DNA of 64,000 nucleotides from Ruegeria sp. Alg231-54. GTDB taxonomy: Bacteria > Pseudomonadota > Alphaproteobacteria > Rhodobacterales > Rhodobacteraceae. The stretch covers positions 434,001 to 498,000 of the forward strand of contig NZ_FREZ01000001.1 of NCBI RefSeq assembly GCF_900143525.1, read 5' to 3'. The position numbers were made by a program, and so were the translations under genes. The notes beneath the pieces are model-generated. The model did no database searches. It worked only from the letters and a program-made list of their open reading frames with translations, and was not told the origin of the DNA. Each line of letters begins with the position of its first letter. Position 1 is the stretch's first letter. Positions 9,833-18,773 of this stretch are shown here, one piece after another.

Positions 9833-9851
9833 AGGTCAAAAAAGCTGACCT
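9833..9851. promoter_or_regulatory. LysR-type box (T-N11-A dyad) in the divergent promoter region
   Basis: AGGTCA, seven bases, TGACCT: a perfect dyad that also fits the canonical LysR T-N11-A rule (T9836, A9848). It is 49 to 67 bases upstream of the oxidoreductase start and 105 bases upstream of the divergent LysR gene. Confidence 0.6.
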
Positions 9852-9955
9852 GTATAGGACCTACCAGTCTGTTATTGTAACGTTTCAACAGTTTGAATGT
9901 AGAACTTGTTACCTATTTCATATAGGGCTTCGGAAGGATAACGAAAGTTGCGGCG

Positions 9956-10861
9956 ATGGATTGGGACAAGTTAAGGATATTTCACGCGGTTGCGGATGCG
10001 GGCAGCCTGACTCATGCGGGGGACAAGCTGAATCTGTCCCAATCCGCGGTCAGCCGGCAGATCCGCGCGCTTGAAGAGTCGCTTGATTCGACACTTTTTC
10101 ATCGCCACGCCCGCGGCCTGATTCTAACCGAACAGGGTGAGTTGTTGTTCGACGCAACTTCGGCCATGTCGAAACGTCTGGACGCCGCCGCTGCCCGCAT
10201 TCGCGACAGCGAAGAAGAAGTGTTCGGAGTTTTGCGCGTCACCACCACGTTTGGCTTCGGTACACTGTGGCTGGCGCCGCGCCTACCAAAACTGTACGAG
10301 CAATACCCCGATCTGAACATCGACTTGATGCTGGAGGAGCGTGTTCTCGACCTGCCGATGCGCGAGGCTGATGTTGCCATCCGCATGAAAGAGCCCAGCC
10401 AGGCCGATCTGGTGCGAAAACGCCTGATGACCGTGCAAATGCAGCTTTACGCTACGCCGGAATACCTGGAAGAACGCGGCAGCCCGGAAAGTCCCGAAGA
10501 CATCTCGAAACACAGGTTGATCTGCCAGACACCCTCGGCCCCGCAGGTCGGCGCAAGCGCAATGATGGTCCGGCACCTGATGACCTACAATCCGACCTCT
10601 CTGTTGACGGTGAACAACTATTTCGGCGTTTTGCAGGGTGTTTTACACAACCTCGGCATCGGCGTGTTGCCGGATTACGTGACCCATGACTTTCCGCATC
10701 TGCAGTCGATCCTGTCGGATATCGAAACCGCCGATGTCCCGGTTTATCTCGCCTACCCCGAGGAACTGCGCCATTCCAAACGCGTCGCGGCATTCCGCGA
10801 TTTTGTTCAGGATGAGATCATTGCGCAGCGCAAGCAGTTGAAGCAGATGGGAAAACTGTAG
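9956..10861 (+). CDS. LysR-family regulator of the LsrB/VtlR type
   Basis: A 301-residue LysR regulator. The N-terminal winged helix-turn-helix is MDWDKLRIFHAVADAGSLTH followed by NLSQSAVSRQIRALEE, and then LFHRHARGLILTEQGELL. This closely matches what I remember of LsrB of Sinorhizobium and VtlR of Brucella, which activate AbcR small RNAs and affect envelope and redox functions. A periplasmic-binding-protein-like effector domain fills the rest. The gene is divergent from the indolepyruvate oxidoreductase. A candidate small RNA lies just downstream, matching the lsrB-abcR arrangement of Agrobacterium as I recall it. Functional equivalence is inference. Confidence 0.88.
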   Translation: MDWDKLRIFHAVADAGSLTHAGDKLNLSQSAVSRQIRALEESLDSTLFHRHARGLILTEQGELLFDATSAMSKRLDAAAARIRDSEEEVFGVLRVTTTFGFGTLWLAPRLPKLYEQYPDLNIDLMLEERVLDLPMREADVAIRMKEPSQADLVRKRLMTVQMQLYATPEYLEERGSPESPEDISKHRLICQTPSAPQVGASAMMVRHLMTYNPTSLLTVNNYFGVLQGVLHNLGIGVLPDYVTHDFPHLQSILSDIETADVPVYLAYPEELRHSKRVAAFRDFVQDEIIAQRKQLKQMGKL

Positions 10862-10913
10862 ATATGCACCAGTAGCATAGCGGCAATGATCTGCGATCAG
10901 TCTATAAAACCTT

Positions 10914-11027
10914 GATAGTACACAAACCGCCCCCTAAATGAGCAATCGAAGGCGGTGATGCTGTAACGCTCATCATCTTCACCTCCCTGTTGGACTACGG
11001 CCGAGCTTAGTGCTCGGCCTTTTTTTT
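10914..11027 (+). ncRNA. Candidate AbcR-like small RNA behind the LysR gene
   Basis: An intergenic transcript of about 113 nt is predicted. A TATAAA -10 box lies at 10903-10908. Stem one pairs ACCGCC (10926-10931) with GGCGGT (10951-10956). The middle is mostly single-stranded and holds CACCTCCC (10980-10987), complementary to ribosome-binding sites. It ends in a perfect 8-bp terminator with eight T. AbcR RNAs share the size, the CUCCC-type anti-Shine-Dalgarno motif and the position beside lsrB/vtlR. A second possible promoter (TTGATA 10912-10917, TAAATG 10935-10940) would give a shorter RNA without stem one. Confidence 0.55.
10999..11027 (+). terminator. Rho-independent terminator of the small RNA
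   Basis: GGCCGAGC, loop TTAGT, GCTCGGCC, then eight T. It is the strongest intrinsic terminator in the window. It lies 138 bases after the LysR stop codon, farther than expected for a simple mRNA end. Confidence 0.9.
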
Positions 11028-11138
11028 GCCCGCAACACTAAATTCATATCTGAAATGGGTGAAACATCTGGGAAAATCCTGCACTTAAGCCTATGATCAC
11101 GAAAAAATCATTAAGACTTATGGTCGAGGACAGATTCG

Positions 11139-13388
11139 ATGTTTCACCTCACTCGCCTGTTAATGGCGTTCCTCTCTATTGCGCTATTATCCGGGCCAGC
11201 ACTTGCCCAGGTCACTAGTACCTCTAGTGCACCGGCTACCGTCACAATCCCCGAGGATCTGACGCCCGAACAAGTCGATGACATGGTCGCACGTATGTCC
11301 GACGACCAGGTCCGCGCGATTTTGCTGGAGCGTCTGGACGCGGTTGCGGAAAAAAACGCCGCCGAAGCGGAAGAGCGCGAAGACCCAATTACAGAAATCA
11401 ATGAGATCTGGGCCGAAATGGTGGCGTCGTGGACTCAGGTTATCGTCACGGTCCCGAACATCTTCAGTGCGCAAGCCGACGCTTTCAAAAACTTTTCGGC
11501 AACCTTTGGTACAACCGGCGCGTTTACCCTGCTGGGCCTGATCCTCAGTGTTCTTGTCGTCGGCTTCCTCGCGGAAAAGCTGTTCGAATTCCTTACTCGC
11601 CGGTGGCACGAACATGCTGAAGTTGGGGATGAAAATGACCTTTGGGGCGCCGTCAGGTACCTGTTTCGCCGTTTTTGCCGCGAGATCGCAGGATTGGTCG
11701 TGTTCTATGTCGTCATCCGCGCGGTCGGGCGTGGGCTTCTGACTCCGGAACAAATCACCTACGCGGCACCCTTCGTTTTTTACCTGATCTGGATTCCGCG
11801 CTTGGGCGCAGCGGCCTCGCGGTTCGTACTTGCACCAAGCAAACCACACTACCGGCTGGTAAACATTGATGATCACTGGGCGAAATACCTACACCGCAAC
11901 CTGATCGGTCTGCTTATTTTGGTCGGTTTCACGCTGTTCCTGCTTCATTTCAACAGGCTGAACGGCATTACCGGCGGCGAAACACGCATTGGTTTCTGGC
12001 TGAACGCAGCGATCCATATCTATATCGGCGTCATCGCCTGGACCGCGCGCGAAGGCCTGTCTCAGATGATGTTGGGTACCGACCCTGATCACTCCAAATT
12101 TGATGAGGAAGTCGCCCACTACTACCCCTACTTCGCAATCGGCGTGTCGGCGGTAATCTGGCTGCTGGTCGAGTTTATCGTGGCGCAACGCAATCCTTCG
12201 TCCTTGGCGCTGCTGGTCAAGGGGGCGCATTTCACCACCATGGCATGGCTGCTGATCGCACCTGCGTTGGATACGCTGATACGTGGGCTGGTTCGCCATC
12301 TGCAACCGCCGATGCTTGGCGAAGGACCGGTGGCCGAACGCGCATACAAGTCCACTAAACGCAGCTATATCCGGATTGGTCGGGTTTTGGCCGGCATTCT
12401 TGTCATCCTGATGATTGCCCGGGCATGGGATCTCGACCTCAGTGAAATCGCGGGTGGTGGGGATGAATCCGGTAGCAAGGTCATCCAGTTCTTCATCATC
12501 ATTGCTGTTGGCTACATCCTGAACGAGGTCGTTTCGCTTTGGATCAACCGTCGCCTTGCGAAAGAGCAAACTGCCGTTGAACAAAGTGCTGATCAAGAAG
12601 CGGGCGAAGGCGGCGGTTCTGGTGGATCACGTCTGGCGACGGTTCTGCCCCTGCTGCGTGTGACCGCTCAGGTCGCGATTGCGGTTATCTTTGTCCTGCT
12701 CGCGCTTGGCGCGCTGGGGCTGGATATCACGCCGCTGCTTGCTGGTGCCGGTATTCTTGGCCTGGCCATCGGCTTTGGTGCGCAAAAGCTTGTTTCGGAC
12801 ATTGTCGGTGGAATCTTCTTCCTGATCGACGATGCGTTCCGGGTTGGCGAATATGTCGATATCGGCGGCACCATGGGTACGGTCGAAAAGATCTCGATCC
12901 GCTCCATGCAACTGCGCCACCACCGCGGTCTGGTTCACACCATCCCCTATGGTGAGATTCAGAAGATCACCAACTTCAGCCGCGACTGGGTCATCATGAA
13001 GCTGAAATTCACGGTGCCCTTCGATACAGACCCGAACAAGGTGAAGAAGATCTTCAAGAAGATCGGTGCCGAGATGATGGAGGACGAAGTTCACAAGGAC
13101 GGCTTCTTGCAGCCCTTCAAATCTCAGGGCGTGTTCGACTTTGACGATGTCGGCATGATCATCCGCGGCAAGTTCATGGCCAAACCGGGCAAGCAGTTCA
13201 CCCTGCGCAAAGAGATCTTCAACCGGGTTAAGGCTGCCTTCAAGGAAAACGGCATCGACTTTGCCCGTCGCGAAGTTCGTGTCGCCATCCCGGGACTGGA
13301 CGAAGCTGAAAACCTGACCGAAGAACAAAAAGCAGCAGTTGGCGCTGCGGCTGCAGATGCGTCCAGAAAGGCTCAGAACCCAGCTTAA
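11139..13388 (+). CDS. MscS-family mechanosensitive channel with periplasmic N-terminal domain
   Basis: Large MscS-type channel of 749 residues in the inner membrane; the family releases solutes on osmotic downshift. A signal peptide is visible at 1-23 (ending GPALAQ), then a charged periplasmic part to about 120, then several membrane segments. The MscS core is near 535-600: GAGILGLAIGFGAQKLVSDI followed by GIFFLIDDAFRVGEYVDIGG, the pore-lining helix and beta domain. GAGGA precedes the ATG by about eight bases. It stands alone, ending with stem-loops at 13399-13479. Confidence 0.92.
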   Translation: MFHLTRLLMAFLSIALLSGPALAQVTSTSSAPATVTIPEDLTPEQVDDMVARMSDDQVRAILLERLDAVAEKNAAEAEEREDPITEINEIWAEMVASWTQVIVTVPNIFSAQADAFKNFSATFGTTGAFTLLGLILSVLVVGFLAEKLFEFLTRRWHEHAEVGDENDLWGAVRYLFRRFCREIAGLVVFYVVIRAVGRGLLTPEQITYAAPFVFYLIWIPRLGAAASRFVLAPSKPHYRLVNIDDHWAKYLHRNLIGLLILVGFTLFLLHFNRLNGITGGETRIGFWLNAAIHIYIGVIAWTAREGLSQMMLGTDPDHSKFDEEVAHYYPYFAIGVSAVIWLLVEFIVAQRNPSSLALLVKGAHFTTMAWLLIAPALDTLIRGLVRHLQPPMLGEGPVAERAYKSTKRSYIRIGRVLAGILVILMIARAWDLDLSEIAGGGDESGSKVIQFFIIIAVGYILNEVVSLWINRRLAKEQTAVEQSADQEAGEGGGSGGSRLATVLPLLRVTAQVAIAVIFVLLALGALGLDITPLLAGAGILGLAIGFGAQKLVSDIVGGIFFLIDDAFRVGEYVDIGGTMGTVEKISIRSMQLRHHRGLVHTIPYGEIQKITNFSRDWVIMKLKFTVPFDTDPNKVKKIFKKIGAEMMEDEVHKDGFLQPFKSQGVFDFDDVGMIIRGKFMAKPGKQFTLRKEIFNRVKAAFKENGIDFARREVRVAIPGLDEAENLTEEQKAAVGAAAADASRKAQNPA

Positions 13389-13398
13389 CGACATCGGA

Positions 13399-13424
13399 TC
13401 ATCCGCTGATAAGTCAGCGGATGA
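13399..13424. repeat. Perfect 11-bp inverted repeat after the MscS gene
   Basis: TCATCCGCTGA, TAAG, TCAGCGGATGA. It forms a strong hairpin 11 bases after the stop codon. It lacks a T tract and is followed 24 bases later by a proper terminator. It may protect the 3' end of the mRNA or act as a first pause site. Confidence 0.6.
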
Positions 13425-13447
13425 CACCCGCAAAGTCCAAACAACAG

Positions 13448-13479
13448 ACGGAACCGGCCCAATCGCCGGTTCCGTTTTT
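13448..13479 (+). terminator. Terminator after the MscS gene
   Basis: ACGGAACCGGC, loop CCAATC, GCCGGTTCCGT, with T at 13475-13479. An 11-bp perfect stem with a T tract on the plus strand. Confidence 0.88.
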
Positions 13480-13576
13480 ACTTTCACAATTGGCCTGCGC
13501 TGACTTGACCCTTTCCACAAGCGGCACCTTGCCCTAAAAGGCCCGCAATCCCGGCCAACCTGGACAAGGACACACG

Positions 13577-15736
13577 ATGCAAGAGCCCGCCATCACCTCG
13601 GATCTGATTGCCGCACACGGGTTGAAGCCCGAAGAATACGATATGATCCTCGAGATCATCGGGCGCGAGCCGACTTTTACCGAACTCGGCATCTTTTCGG
13701 CCATGTGGAACGAACACTGTTCTTACAAATCGTCCAAGAAATGGCTGCGTACCCTGCCGACCTCTGGGCCTCAGGTAATCTGCGGACCGGGTGAAAATGC
13801 AGGTGTGGTGGATATCGGCGACGGTCAGGCGGTGGTGTTCAAGATGGAAAGCCACAACCATCCCTCGTATATCGAACCCTATCAGGGTGCGGCCACAGGT
13901 GTTGGCGGCATTCTGCGCGACGTTTTCACCATGGGTGCGCGCCCCATCGCCTCGATGAACGCGCTGTCATTTGGCGAGCCCGGCCACCACAAGACCCGCC
14001 AACTGGTCAACGGCGTGGTCGAAGGCATTGGCGGCTATGGCAACTGCTTTGGTGTCCCTTGCGTGGGTGGCGAAGTGCGGTTCCACCCTGCCTATAACGG
14101 CAACTGCCTTGTAAACGCCTTTGCTGCAGGTCTGGCCGACAGCGACAAGATTTTCTATTCGGCGGCCTCTGGCGTCGGTATGCCCGTTGTTTATCTGGGT
14201 GCAAAAACCGGACGTGACGGCGTTGGCGGCGCAACCATGGCCTCGGCCGAGTTCGACGACACCATCGAAGAAAAGCGCCCCACTGTTCAGGTCGGCGACC
14301 CGTTCACCGAGAAGCGCCTGATGGAAGCCACGCTTGAGCTGATGCAGACCGGTGCCGTGATCTCGATCCAGGATATGGGCGCAGCGGGTCTGACCTGTTC
14401 CGCCGTTGAGATGGGCGACAAGGGCGGTCTGGGTGTGCGTCTGGATCTGGAGAACGTTCCTCAGCGCGAAGAAGATATGACAGCCTATGAGATGATGCTG
14501 TCTGAATCACAAGAACGCATGCTGATGGTCCTCAAGCCCGAGCTTGAAGCTGAGGCCCGCGCTGTGTTCGAAAAATGGGACCTGGATTTCGCAATCGTCG
14601 GCGAAACCATTGCCGAAGACCGCTTCCTGATCCTTCACAACGGCGAAGTCAAAGCCGATCTGGTCCTGTCCAAGCTGTCCTCGACGGCACCGGAATACGA
14701 CCGCCCATGGGAAGCCACGCCGGAAGCCGAAGAGCTGGCCGAAGTCCCGCAAATCGACCCGATCGACGGTCTGCGCGCTCTGCTCGCTTCGCCAAACTAC
14801 GCAGGCAAGCAGTGGGTTTATGAGCAGTACGACACCATGGTTATGGCCGACACCGCCCGCACGCCGGGTCTGGGCGCAGGCATGGTCCGCGTGCACGGCA
14901 CTGACAAGGCGCTTGCCTTCACCAGCGACGTAACCCCGCGCTATGTACGGGCAAACCCCGTTGAGGGCGGCAAGCAAGCTGTGGCCGAGGCCTACCGCAA
15001 CCTGACCGCCGTTGGGGCCAACCCCTTGGCGACCACCGACAACCTGAACTTCGGCAACCCCGAAAAGCCCGAGATCATGGGCCAGTTCGTCGGCGCGATC
15101 CAAGGCATCGGCGAAGCCGTAGCCGCGCTGGATATGCCAATCGTGTCGGGCAACGTCTCGTTGTATAACGAAACCGATGGTCAGGCGATCCTGCCGACCC
15201 CGACCATTGGCGCAGTAGGCTTGCTAAACCACACGGACGAGATCATCGGCAACGAGGTTCGCGAGGGCCATGTTGCGCTGGTGATCGGCGAAACCAATGG
15301 CCATCTTGGCCAATCCGCCCTGCTGGCCGAAGTGTTCAACCGCGAAGACGGCGACGCGCCGCATGTCGATCTGGATGCTGAAAAACGCAACGGCGAGTTC
15401 ATCCGGGCCAACCGCGAGATGATCAAGGCCTGCACGGATCTGGGTGACGGTGGTCTGGCGCTGGCAGCCTTTGAGTTGGCGGAATCCGCAGGCGTCGGCG
15501 TTCACCTCGATGAAGCCTCGACTGAGTTCCTGTTCGGCGAAGATCAGGCCCGTTATCTGGTTGCGTGCAACTTTGATCAGGCCGAGGCACTGATGATCGC
15601 TGCTGGTCAGGCAGGGGTCCCCTTGGTGTCCGTAGGCCGGTTCACTGGCGACAGCATTCGGGTTGGCAGCTCTGAGGCCGCGTTAGAGGATCTGGCTACC
15701 ACGTTCCGCACCAGCTTTGCTGAGGCTGTCGCCTAA
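13577..15736 (+). CDS. purL: Phosphoribosylformylglycinamidine synthase subunit PurL
   Basis: Fourth step of purine synthesis: ATP-dependent amidation of FGAR to FGAM using ammonia from the PurQ subunit. At 719 residues it is the small bacterial PurL, which works with PurS and PurQ; neither is in the window. Typical stretches are [15 protein letters not shown] near 40, [20 protein letters not shown] near 95, and [15 protein letters not shown] near 630. It is followed by a strong terminator. Confidence 0.97.
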   Translation: MQEPAITSDLIAAHGLKPEEYDMILEIIGREPTFTELGIFSAMWNEHCSYKSSKKWLRTLPTSGPQVICGPGENAGVVDIGDGQAVVFKMESHNHPSYIEPYQGAATGVGGILRDVFTMGARPIASMNALSFGEPGHHKTRQLVNGVVEGIGGYGNCFGVPCVGGEVRFHPAYNGNCLVNAFAAGLADSDKIFYSAASGVGMPVVYLGAKTGRDGVGGATMASAEFDDTIEEKRPTVQVGDPFTEKRLMEATLELMQTGAVISIQDMGAAGLTCSAVEMGDKGGLGVRLDLENVPQREEDMTAYEMMLSESQERMLMVLKPELEAEARAVFEKWDLDFAIVGETIAEDRFLILHNGEVKADLVLSKLSSTAPEYDRPWEATPEAEELAEVPQIDPIDGLRALLASPNYAGKQWVYEQYDTMVMADTARTPGLGAGMVRVHGTDKALAFTSDVTPRYVRANPVEGGKQAVAEAYRNLTAVGANPLATTDNLNFGNPEKPEIMGQFVGAIQGIGEAVAALDMPIVSGNVSLYNETDGQAILPTPTIGAVGLLNHTDEIIGNEVREGHVALVIGETNGHLGQSALLAEVFNREDGDAPHVDLDAEKRNGEFIRANREMIKACTDLGDGGLALAAFELAESAGVGVHLDEASTEFLFGEDQARYLVACNFDQAEALMIAAGQAGVPLVSVGRFTGDSIRVGSSEAALEDLATTFRTSFAEAVA

Positions 15737-15760
15737 CACCGAAGCAATCTTTGCAACATG

Positions 15761-15788
15761 AAACCTGCGCCTGTCCTGGCGCAGGTTT
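15761..15788 (+). terminator. Terminator after purL
   Basis: AAACCTGCGCC, loop TGTCCT, GGCGCAGGTTT, followed by TGTCGTTT. An 11-bp perfect stem 24 bases after the purL stop. Confidence 0.8.
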
Positions 15789-15872
15789 TGTCGTTTCAGG
15801 GCCCCTATCCTCCCCTTGCACGCCCCGCCCGGGCGCTCTACATCTTGAGAAAGACCTTCAGGAGAAACCTAC

Positions 15873-16109
15873 ATGCCGATGAGCGCCCACGAAATCGAAG
15901 CCCTACTGCGCGAAACCTTTCCGGATGCGGAAATTCAGGTTGGCGGAAGCGATGGCGTGCATATGTCCGCAATGGTCGTGGACGAAAGCTTTCGCGGGAA
16001 AAACCGGGTGCAACAGCAGCGCGCAGTCTATTCGGCCCTGAAGGGCAAGATGGACGGCGCGGACGGAGAGTTACACGCTCTGGCGCTGACCACGAAAGTG
16101 CCTGAGTGA
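15873..16109 (+). CDS. BolA/IbaG-family protein
   Basis: A 78-residue BolA-like protein. The family binds monothiol glutaredoxins and shares a [2Fe-2S] cluster with them in iron sensing and Fe-S delivery. The chain shows the class II KH-like pattern, with GVHMSAMVVDESFRGKNRVQQQRAVYSAL as the core around the conserved helix-turn-strand. AGGAG lies upstream; a second ATG two codons later is also possible. It begins a four-gene operon that ends with a CGFS glutaredoxin, its expected partner. Confidence 0.92.
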   Translation: MPMSAHEIEALLRETFPDAEIQVGGSDGVHMSAMVVDESFRGKNRVQQQRAVYSALKGKMDGADGELHALALTTKVPE

Positions 16110-16363
16110 GCACGGCTTTTTGGGCATATTCGCTTTGGGGCGCCGTGTTTGTCGGCATCGTCGGAATTTATGTCGTCGCCATTGTCAGGCGTAGCCGCTC
16201 TGCACGAAGACCCATCACGCGTGGACGCAAAGGGGCGACCCCCAGTCAGAATGCCAGCGTGGTCGCCTCAACGATGGACGGAGGCAGGGGGGGCGCGGTG
16301 AGTGCGATAGTTGTTCCGCGTGATCCGCAGCAATACGCAAAGACAATGGCTCCCCAAAAATGA
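16106..16363 (+). CDS. Small single-pass membrane protein between bolA and grxD
   Basis: I do not recognise this 85-residue protein. It starts with GTG in a GTGA overlap with the bolA stop codon. One hydrophobic segment lies at about 5-27 (FWAYSLWGAVFVGIVGIYVV), followed by a strongly basic stretch RRSRSARRPITRGRK, so the N-terminus is probably periplasmic and the tail cytoplasmic. The tail is low in structure. The next gene starts in an ATGA overlap. Tight coupling to bolA and grxD suggests a shared role, but none is known to me. Confidence 0.75.
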   Translation: MSTAFWAYSLWGAVFVGIVGIYVVAIVRRSRSARRPITRGRKGATPSQNASVVASTMDGGRGGAVSAIVVPRDPQQYAKTMAPQK

Positions 16364-16650
16364 ACGGCTGGCTCTTCTGGATAGGCATCATTGCAGCATT
16401 GATAGTTGCCGCGGCACTTATCGAAGCCTATGTGAAGCGCAACAGAAAGCGTAAGCTGGCCGACATGCGCCCGGACCCGGACAAGATCAGCAAGGTCGGC
16501 GGCATTGAAAGATACGGGCTGGATCCGCTGGCCCTGGCACAGGCCGAGCATCGGCGACTAGAAGAAGAAGGATGGGTCCCGGACCCGTCAAAGGATGAAA
16601 CGACCGCCCCCGACGCGGGTGAAAAGGACAAGCAAGATGACCGACGTTAA
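16360..16650 (+). CDS. Second small membrane protein between bolA and grxD
   Basis: An unrecognised 96-residue protein with one N-terminal membrane segment (about 4-24, [20 protein letters not shown]) and a charged soluble tail rich in K, R, D and E. It overlaps the previous gene by four bases (ATGA), and its 3' end overlaps the grxD start by 14 bases. Both small proteins keep the reading-frame coupling of the bolA-grxD operon. The segment [26 protein letters not shown] may be a conserved cytoplasmic motif. Confidence 0.75.
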   Translation: MNGWLFWIGIIAALIVAAALIEAYVKRNRKRKLADMRPDPDKISKVGGIERYGLDPLALAQAEHRRLEEEGWVPDPSKDETTAPDAGEKDKQDDRR

Positions 16651-16999
16651 GACTCAGATCAACGAAACCGTCAAAGCCAACGATGTGGTGCTCTACATGA
16701 AAGGCACCAAAGAGATGCCCCAATGTGGGTTCTCGTCCCGCGTGGCCGGCGTGCTGAACTACATGGGCGTTGAATATGCCGATGTTAATGTTCTGGCCGA
16801 CGAAGAGGTTCGTCAGGGCATCAAGGATTATTCTGACTGGCCGACCGTGCCACAGCTGTACGTCAAAGGTGAATTCGTCGGCGGTTGCGACATCATCACC
16901 GAGATGACCCTGTCGGGCGAATTGGACACGCTGTTTGACGAAAATGGTGTCGAATTCAACAAAGAAGCAGCTGACAAAATTCGCGAAGCAAACGCCTGA
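16637..16999 (+). CDS. grxD: Monothiol glutaredoxin, Grx4/GrxD type
   Basis: Cytoplasmic [2Fe-2S] carrier, 120 residues, with the monothiol active site CGFS (C30) in [10 protein letters not shown] and the glutathione-binding [20 protein letters not shown] chose the ATG at 16637 because it gives the standard N-terminus [10 protein letters not shown] and length; an earlier in-frame start lies inside the upstream gene. It forms the known partner pair with the BolA protein of the same operon. Its stop directly abuts the stop of the convergent MliC-like gene. Confidence 0.95.
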   Translation: MTDVKTQINETVKANDVVLYMKGTKEMPQCGFSSRVAGVLNYMGVEYADVNVLADEEVRQGIKDYSDWPTVPQLYVKGEFVGGCDIITEMTLSGELDTLFDENGVEFNKEAADKIREANA

Positions 17000-17350
17000 T
17001 CAGCGACTGCTGCAATTCTCCAGAACAACCTGCTCACTGGTGGCCCCACTGGCCGCCAGAAAGCTGACGGTCGCATCCCACCCTTTTGACCGAAGGATAT
17101 ACGACCCGGTCTCTCCTTTGGATTCATAGCGAATACCTGATCCGCTGGGCACTTGCTGCAGGGCAACCAATTGGTTGTCTACCATCATCGCCGCCGCACC
17201 AGAGCCGTCGGACGCATTGAAATACGCAACCTGCAACTCAATGCCATTCTGGCAAGTGAAGGTAACCGGCAGGATATCCATGTCCGCCCAGGCCAAGCCC
17301 CCTGGTAGACCGAACATTCCGGCCAACGCTACCGTTTTTAACGCATTCAT
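17000..17350 (-). CDS. MliC/PliC-like lysozyme inhibitor family protein, secreted
   Basis: A 116-residue exported protein that resembles the MliC family of C-type lysozyme inhibitors (TCQNGIELQVAYFN, AAMMVDNQLVALQQVPSGSGIRY, then two C-terminal strands). A signal peptide is visible (cleavage after LAWA), and no lipobox cysteine, so it should be soluble in the periplasm. Cysteines near 33 and 112 could form the usual disulfide. Its start overlaps the zapA stop by four bases (ATGA), so it is the third gene of the coiled-coil/zapA operon. Family assignment is from pattern memory. Confidence 0.78.
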   Translation of the reverse strand: MNALKTVALAGMFGLPGGLAWADMDILPVTFTCQNGIELQVAYFNASDGSGAAAMMVDNQLVALQQVPSGSGIRYESKGETGSYILRSKGWDATVSFLAASGATSEQVVLENCSSR

Positions 17351-17742
17351 TTCGCCGTATTCTCCTCAACCACCGAGGCCAAGGCCTCAGCGCGTGCGGC
17401 CAGTTCGGCCAGTGTGTCCGTGACCGAAGGCGGGACGACCGCCACTTCAATCCTTTCAGGCTCGGGCTCAGGACGGTTGCGCAGGCTTTGCAATTCGGCT
17501 TCAACCTCGGCCAGCTTGGCCTCTGCCCGTTTGAGCTTGTCATCTGTCGCGGCGGTCTTGTCGGCCAGCATCAGCCCGGCCATCAACAGCATGCGTGCTT
17601 CGGGCATCCGACCGATCTGATCAGACAAAACCTGCGCTTCGTCATCCAGCATTTTCGCCGCAGATTGCAGAAATGGCTCTTCACCGTCCTGACACGAAAC
17701 ATCAAAACCGCGGCCACCGATATGAATGGTCAATTCGGGCAT
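17347..17742 (-). CDS. zapA: Cell division protein ZapA
   Basis: FtsZ-associated division factor, 131 residues, in the cytoplasm at the Z ring. The ZapA head domain is seen at 1-60 (MPELTIHIGGRGFDVSCQDGEE) and a coiled-coil helix at about 65-95. A proline- and glutamate-rich linker and a further helix follow, longer than in E. coli. Its ATG overlaps the last base of the stop codon of the upstream coiled-coil gene (TAATG), so translation is probably coupled. Confidence 0.92.
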   Translation of the reverse strand: MPELTIHIGGRGFDVSCQDGEEPFLQSAAKMLDDEAQVLSDQIGRMPEARMLLMAGLMLADKTAATDDKLKRAEAKLAEVEAELQSLRNRPEPEPERIEVAVVPPSVTDTLAELAARAEALASVVEENTAK

Positions 17743-18539
17743 TACTCTACCTCTCCCTCAGCCAGCTTTGCCTGCGACAGCAACGGCTCCAGCCGGGCCA
17801 GTACCGCCTGAGCTTCGGCAGCGTCCGTCGCCTGTGCAGCCTTCGTCGCCTCAAGTTCGGCCACGGTGGCGCGGTTCAACAGCTCGGCATCGGCCAGGCC
17901 GTCCTTGCTGGCCGCCCGCAACTCATCCACCGAGTTGCGCAATTGTTCGTTCGCCTTGCGCATACGTTGAAGATCATCATCCAAACGCGACATGGCCGCG
18001 CCGTGGCTGGCACGTTCCGCTCGCAACATCTCAAGCTCTGCGCTTAACTCCGCAACACGCTCGCTGTCGGCCAATTCGGACCGCAACTTTTTATTCTCAT
18101 CTTCAAGCGACTGCGTTTTGCTCACAACCGCTTTAAGTTCATCGTTTTCTGTCTTGAGAACAACCAGTTCGTCCTGGTTTTCCAATGCAGCTTTAGCCTC
18201 TGCCAACTCGGCCCTGGCCGCTTCGACCGCCGCCAATTTGGCAGTGGCCTCTGACAGCTGCTGACGCAACGCGCCGTTTTCAGGATCTTCGGCTGGCGTT
18301 GCTTTCAGCGCATCCATGTCGGCGCGCATCGCGTCGACTGCTTTCTCGTGCCGTTCCTTGAGGGATTTCAGCCGCTCTTCCAGCTGCGCATTGGCGACGC
18401 GCTCGTCTTCCAATGCCGTGTGCAAAGCGGTGTCGTCACCGCCACTTGCAGGCGTCGCGTCACGCAGGGCGTCTACCCCGGTTCCGATCCTCTCCATCGC
18501 GGCAACGATACGGCGCTGTAATTCTTCAATCTGGCTCAT
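17742..18539 (-). CDS. Long coiled-coil protein upstream of zapA, possible ZapA partner
   Basis: A 265-residue protein made almost entirely of heptad-like helix from about 35 to 255 (repeated L, A, E, K and R, for example LRQQLSEATAKLAAVEAAR). It has no membrane segment or signal peptide, and cysteine is absent. Caulobacter has a coiled-coil ZapA partner, ZauP, encoded with zapA; the arrangement here is the same, so a ZauP-like role is my inference. It overlaps zapA by one base. The ATG at 18539 starts MSQIEELQRRIVAAMERI. Confidence 0.8.
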   Translation of the reverse strand: MSQIEELQRRIVAAMERIGTGVDALRDATPASGGDDTALHTALEDERVANAQLEERLKSLKERHEKAVDAMRADMDALKATPAEDPENGALRQQLSEATAKLAAVEAARAELAEAKAALENQDELVVLKTENDELKAVVSKTQSLEDENKKLRSELADSERVAELSAELEMLRAERASHGAAMSRLDDDLQRMRKANEQLRNSVDELRAASKDGLADAELLNRATVAELEATKAAQATDAAEAQAVLARLEPLLSQAKLAEGEVE

Positions 18540-18773
18540 GCCCCTGCCACCTCTTTACCAAGGTTCACTTTTTCGCGGCCCATCCGAATCAATACAGGCC
18601 GGGTATTGGCCTAGTCTAACCGAATGAAACGGAAAATACCCACTGTTTGCTTTCAATCACTTGGACAGCATTCTTGAACCACGAACGCGACGCAACCCCC
18701 GGTTCCACTTGCACTTTGGGGGGTGGATGGTATTGAGCGCCCCATCTGCCTGTAATCCAAAGGAACAACGCCC

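Noticed and set aside
18540-18773. 6S RNA gene next to zapA
   Set aside because: In many bacteria 6S RNA is near zapA, but I could not find the long bulged hairpin or a terminator here, only small local stems.
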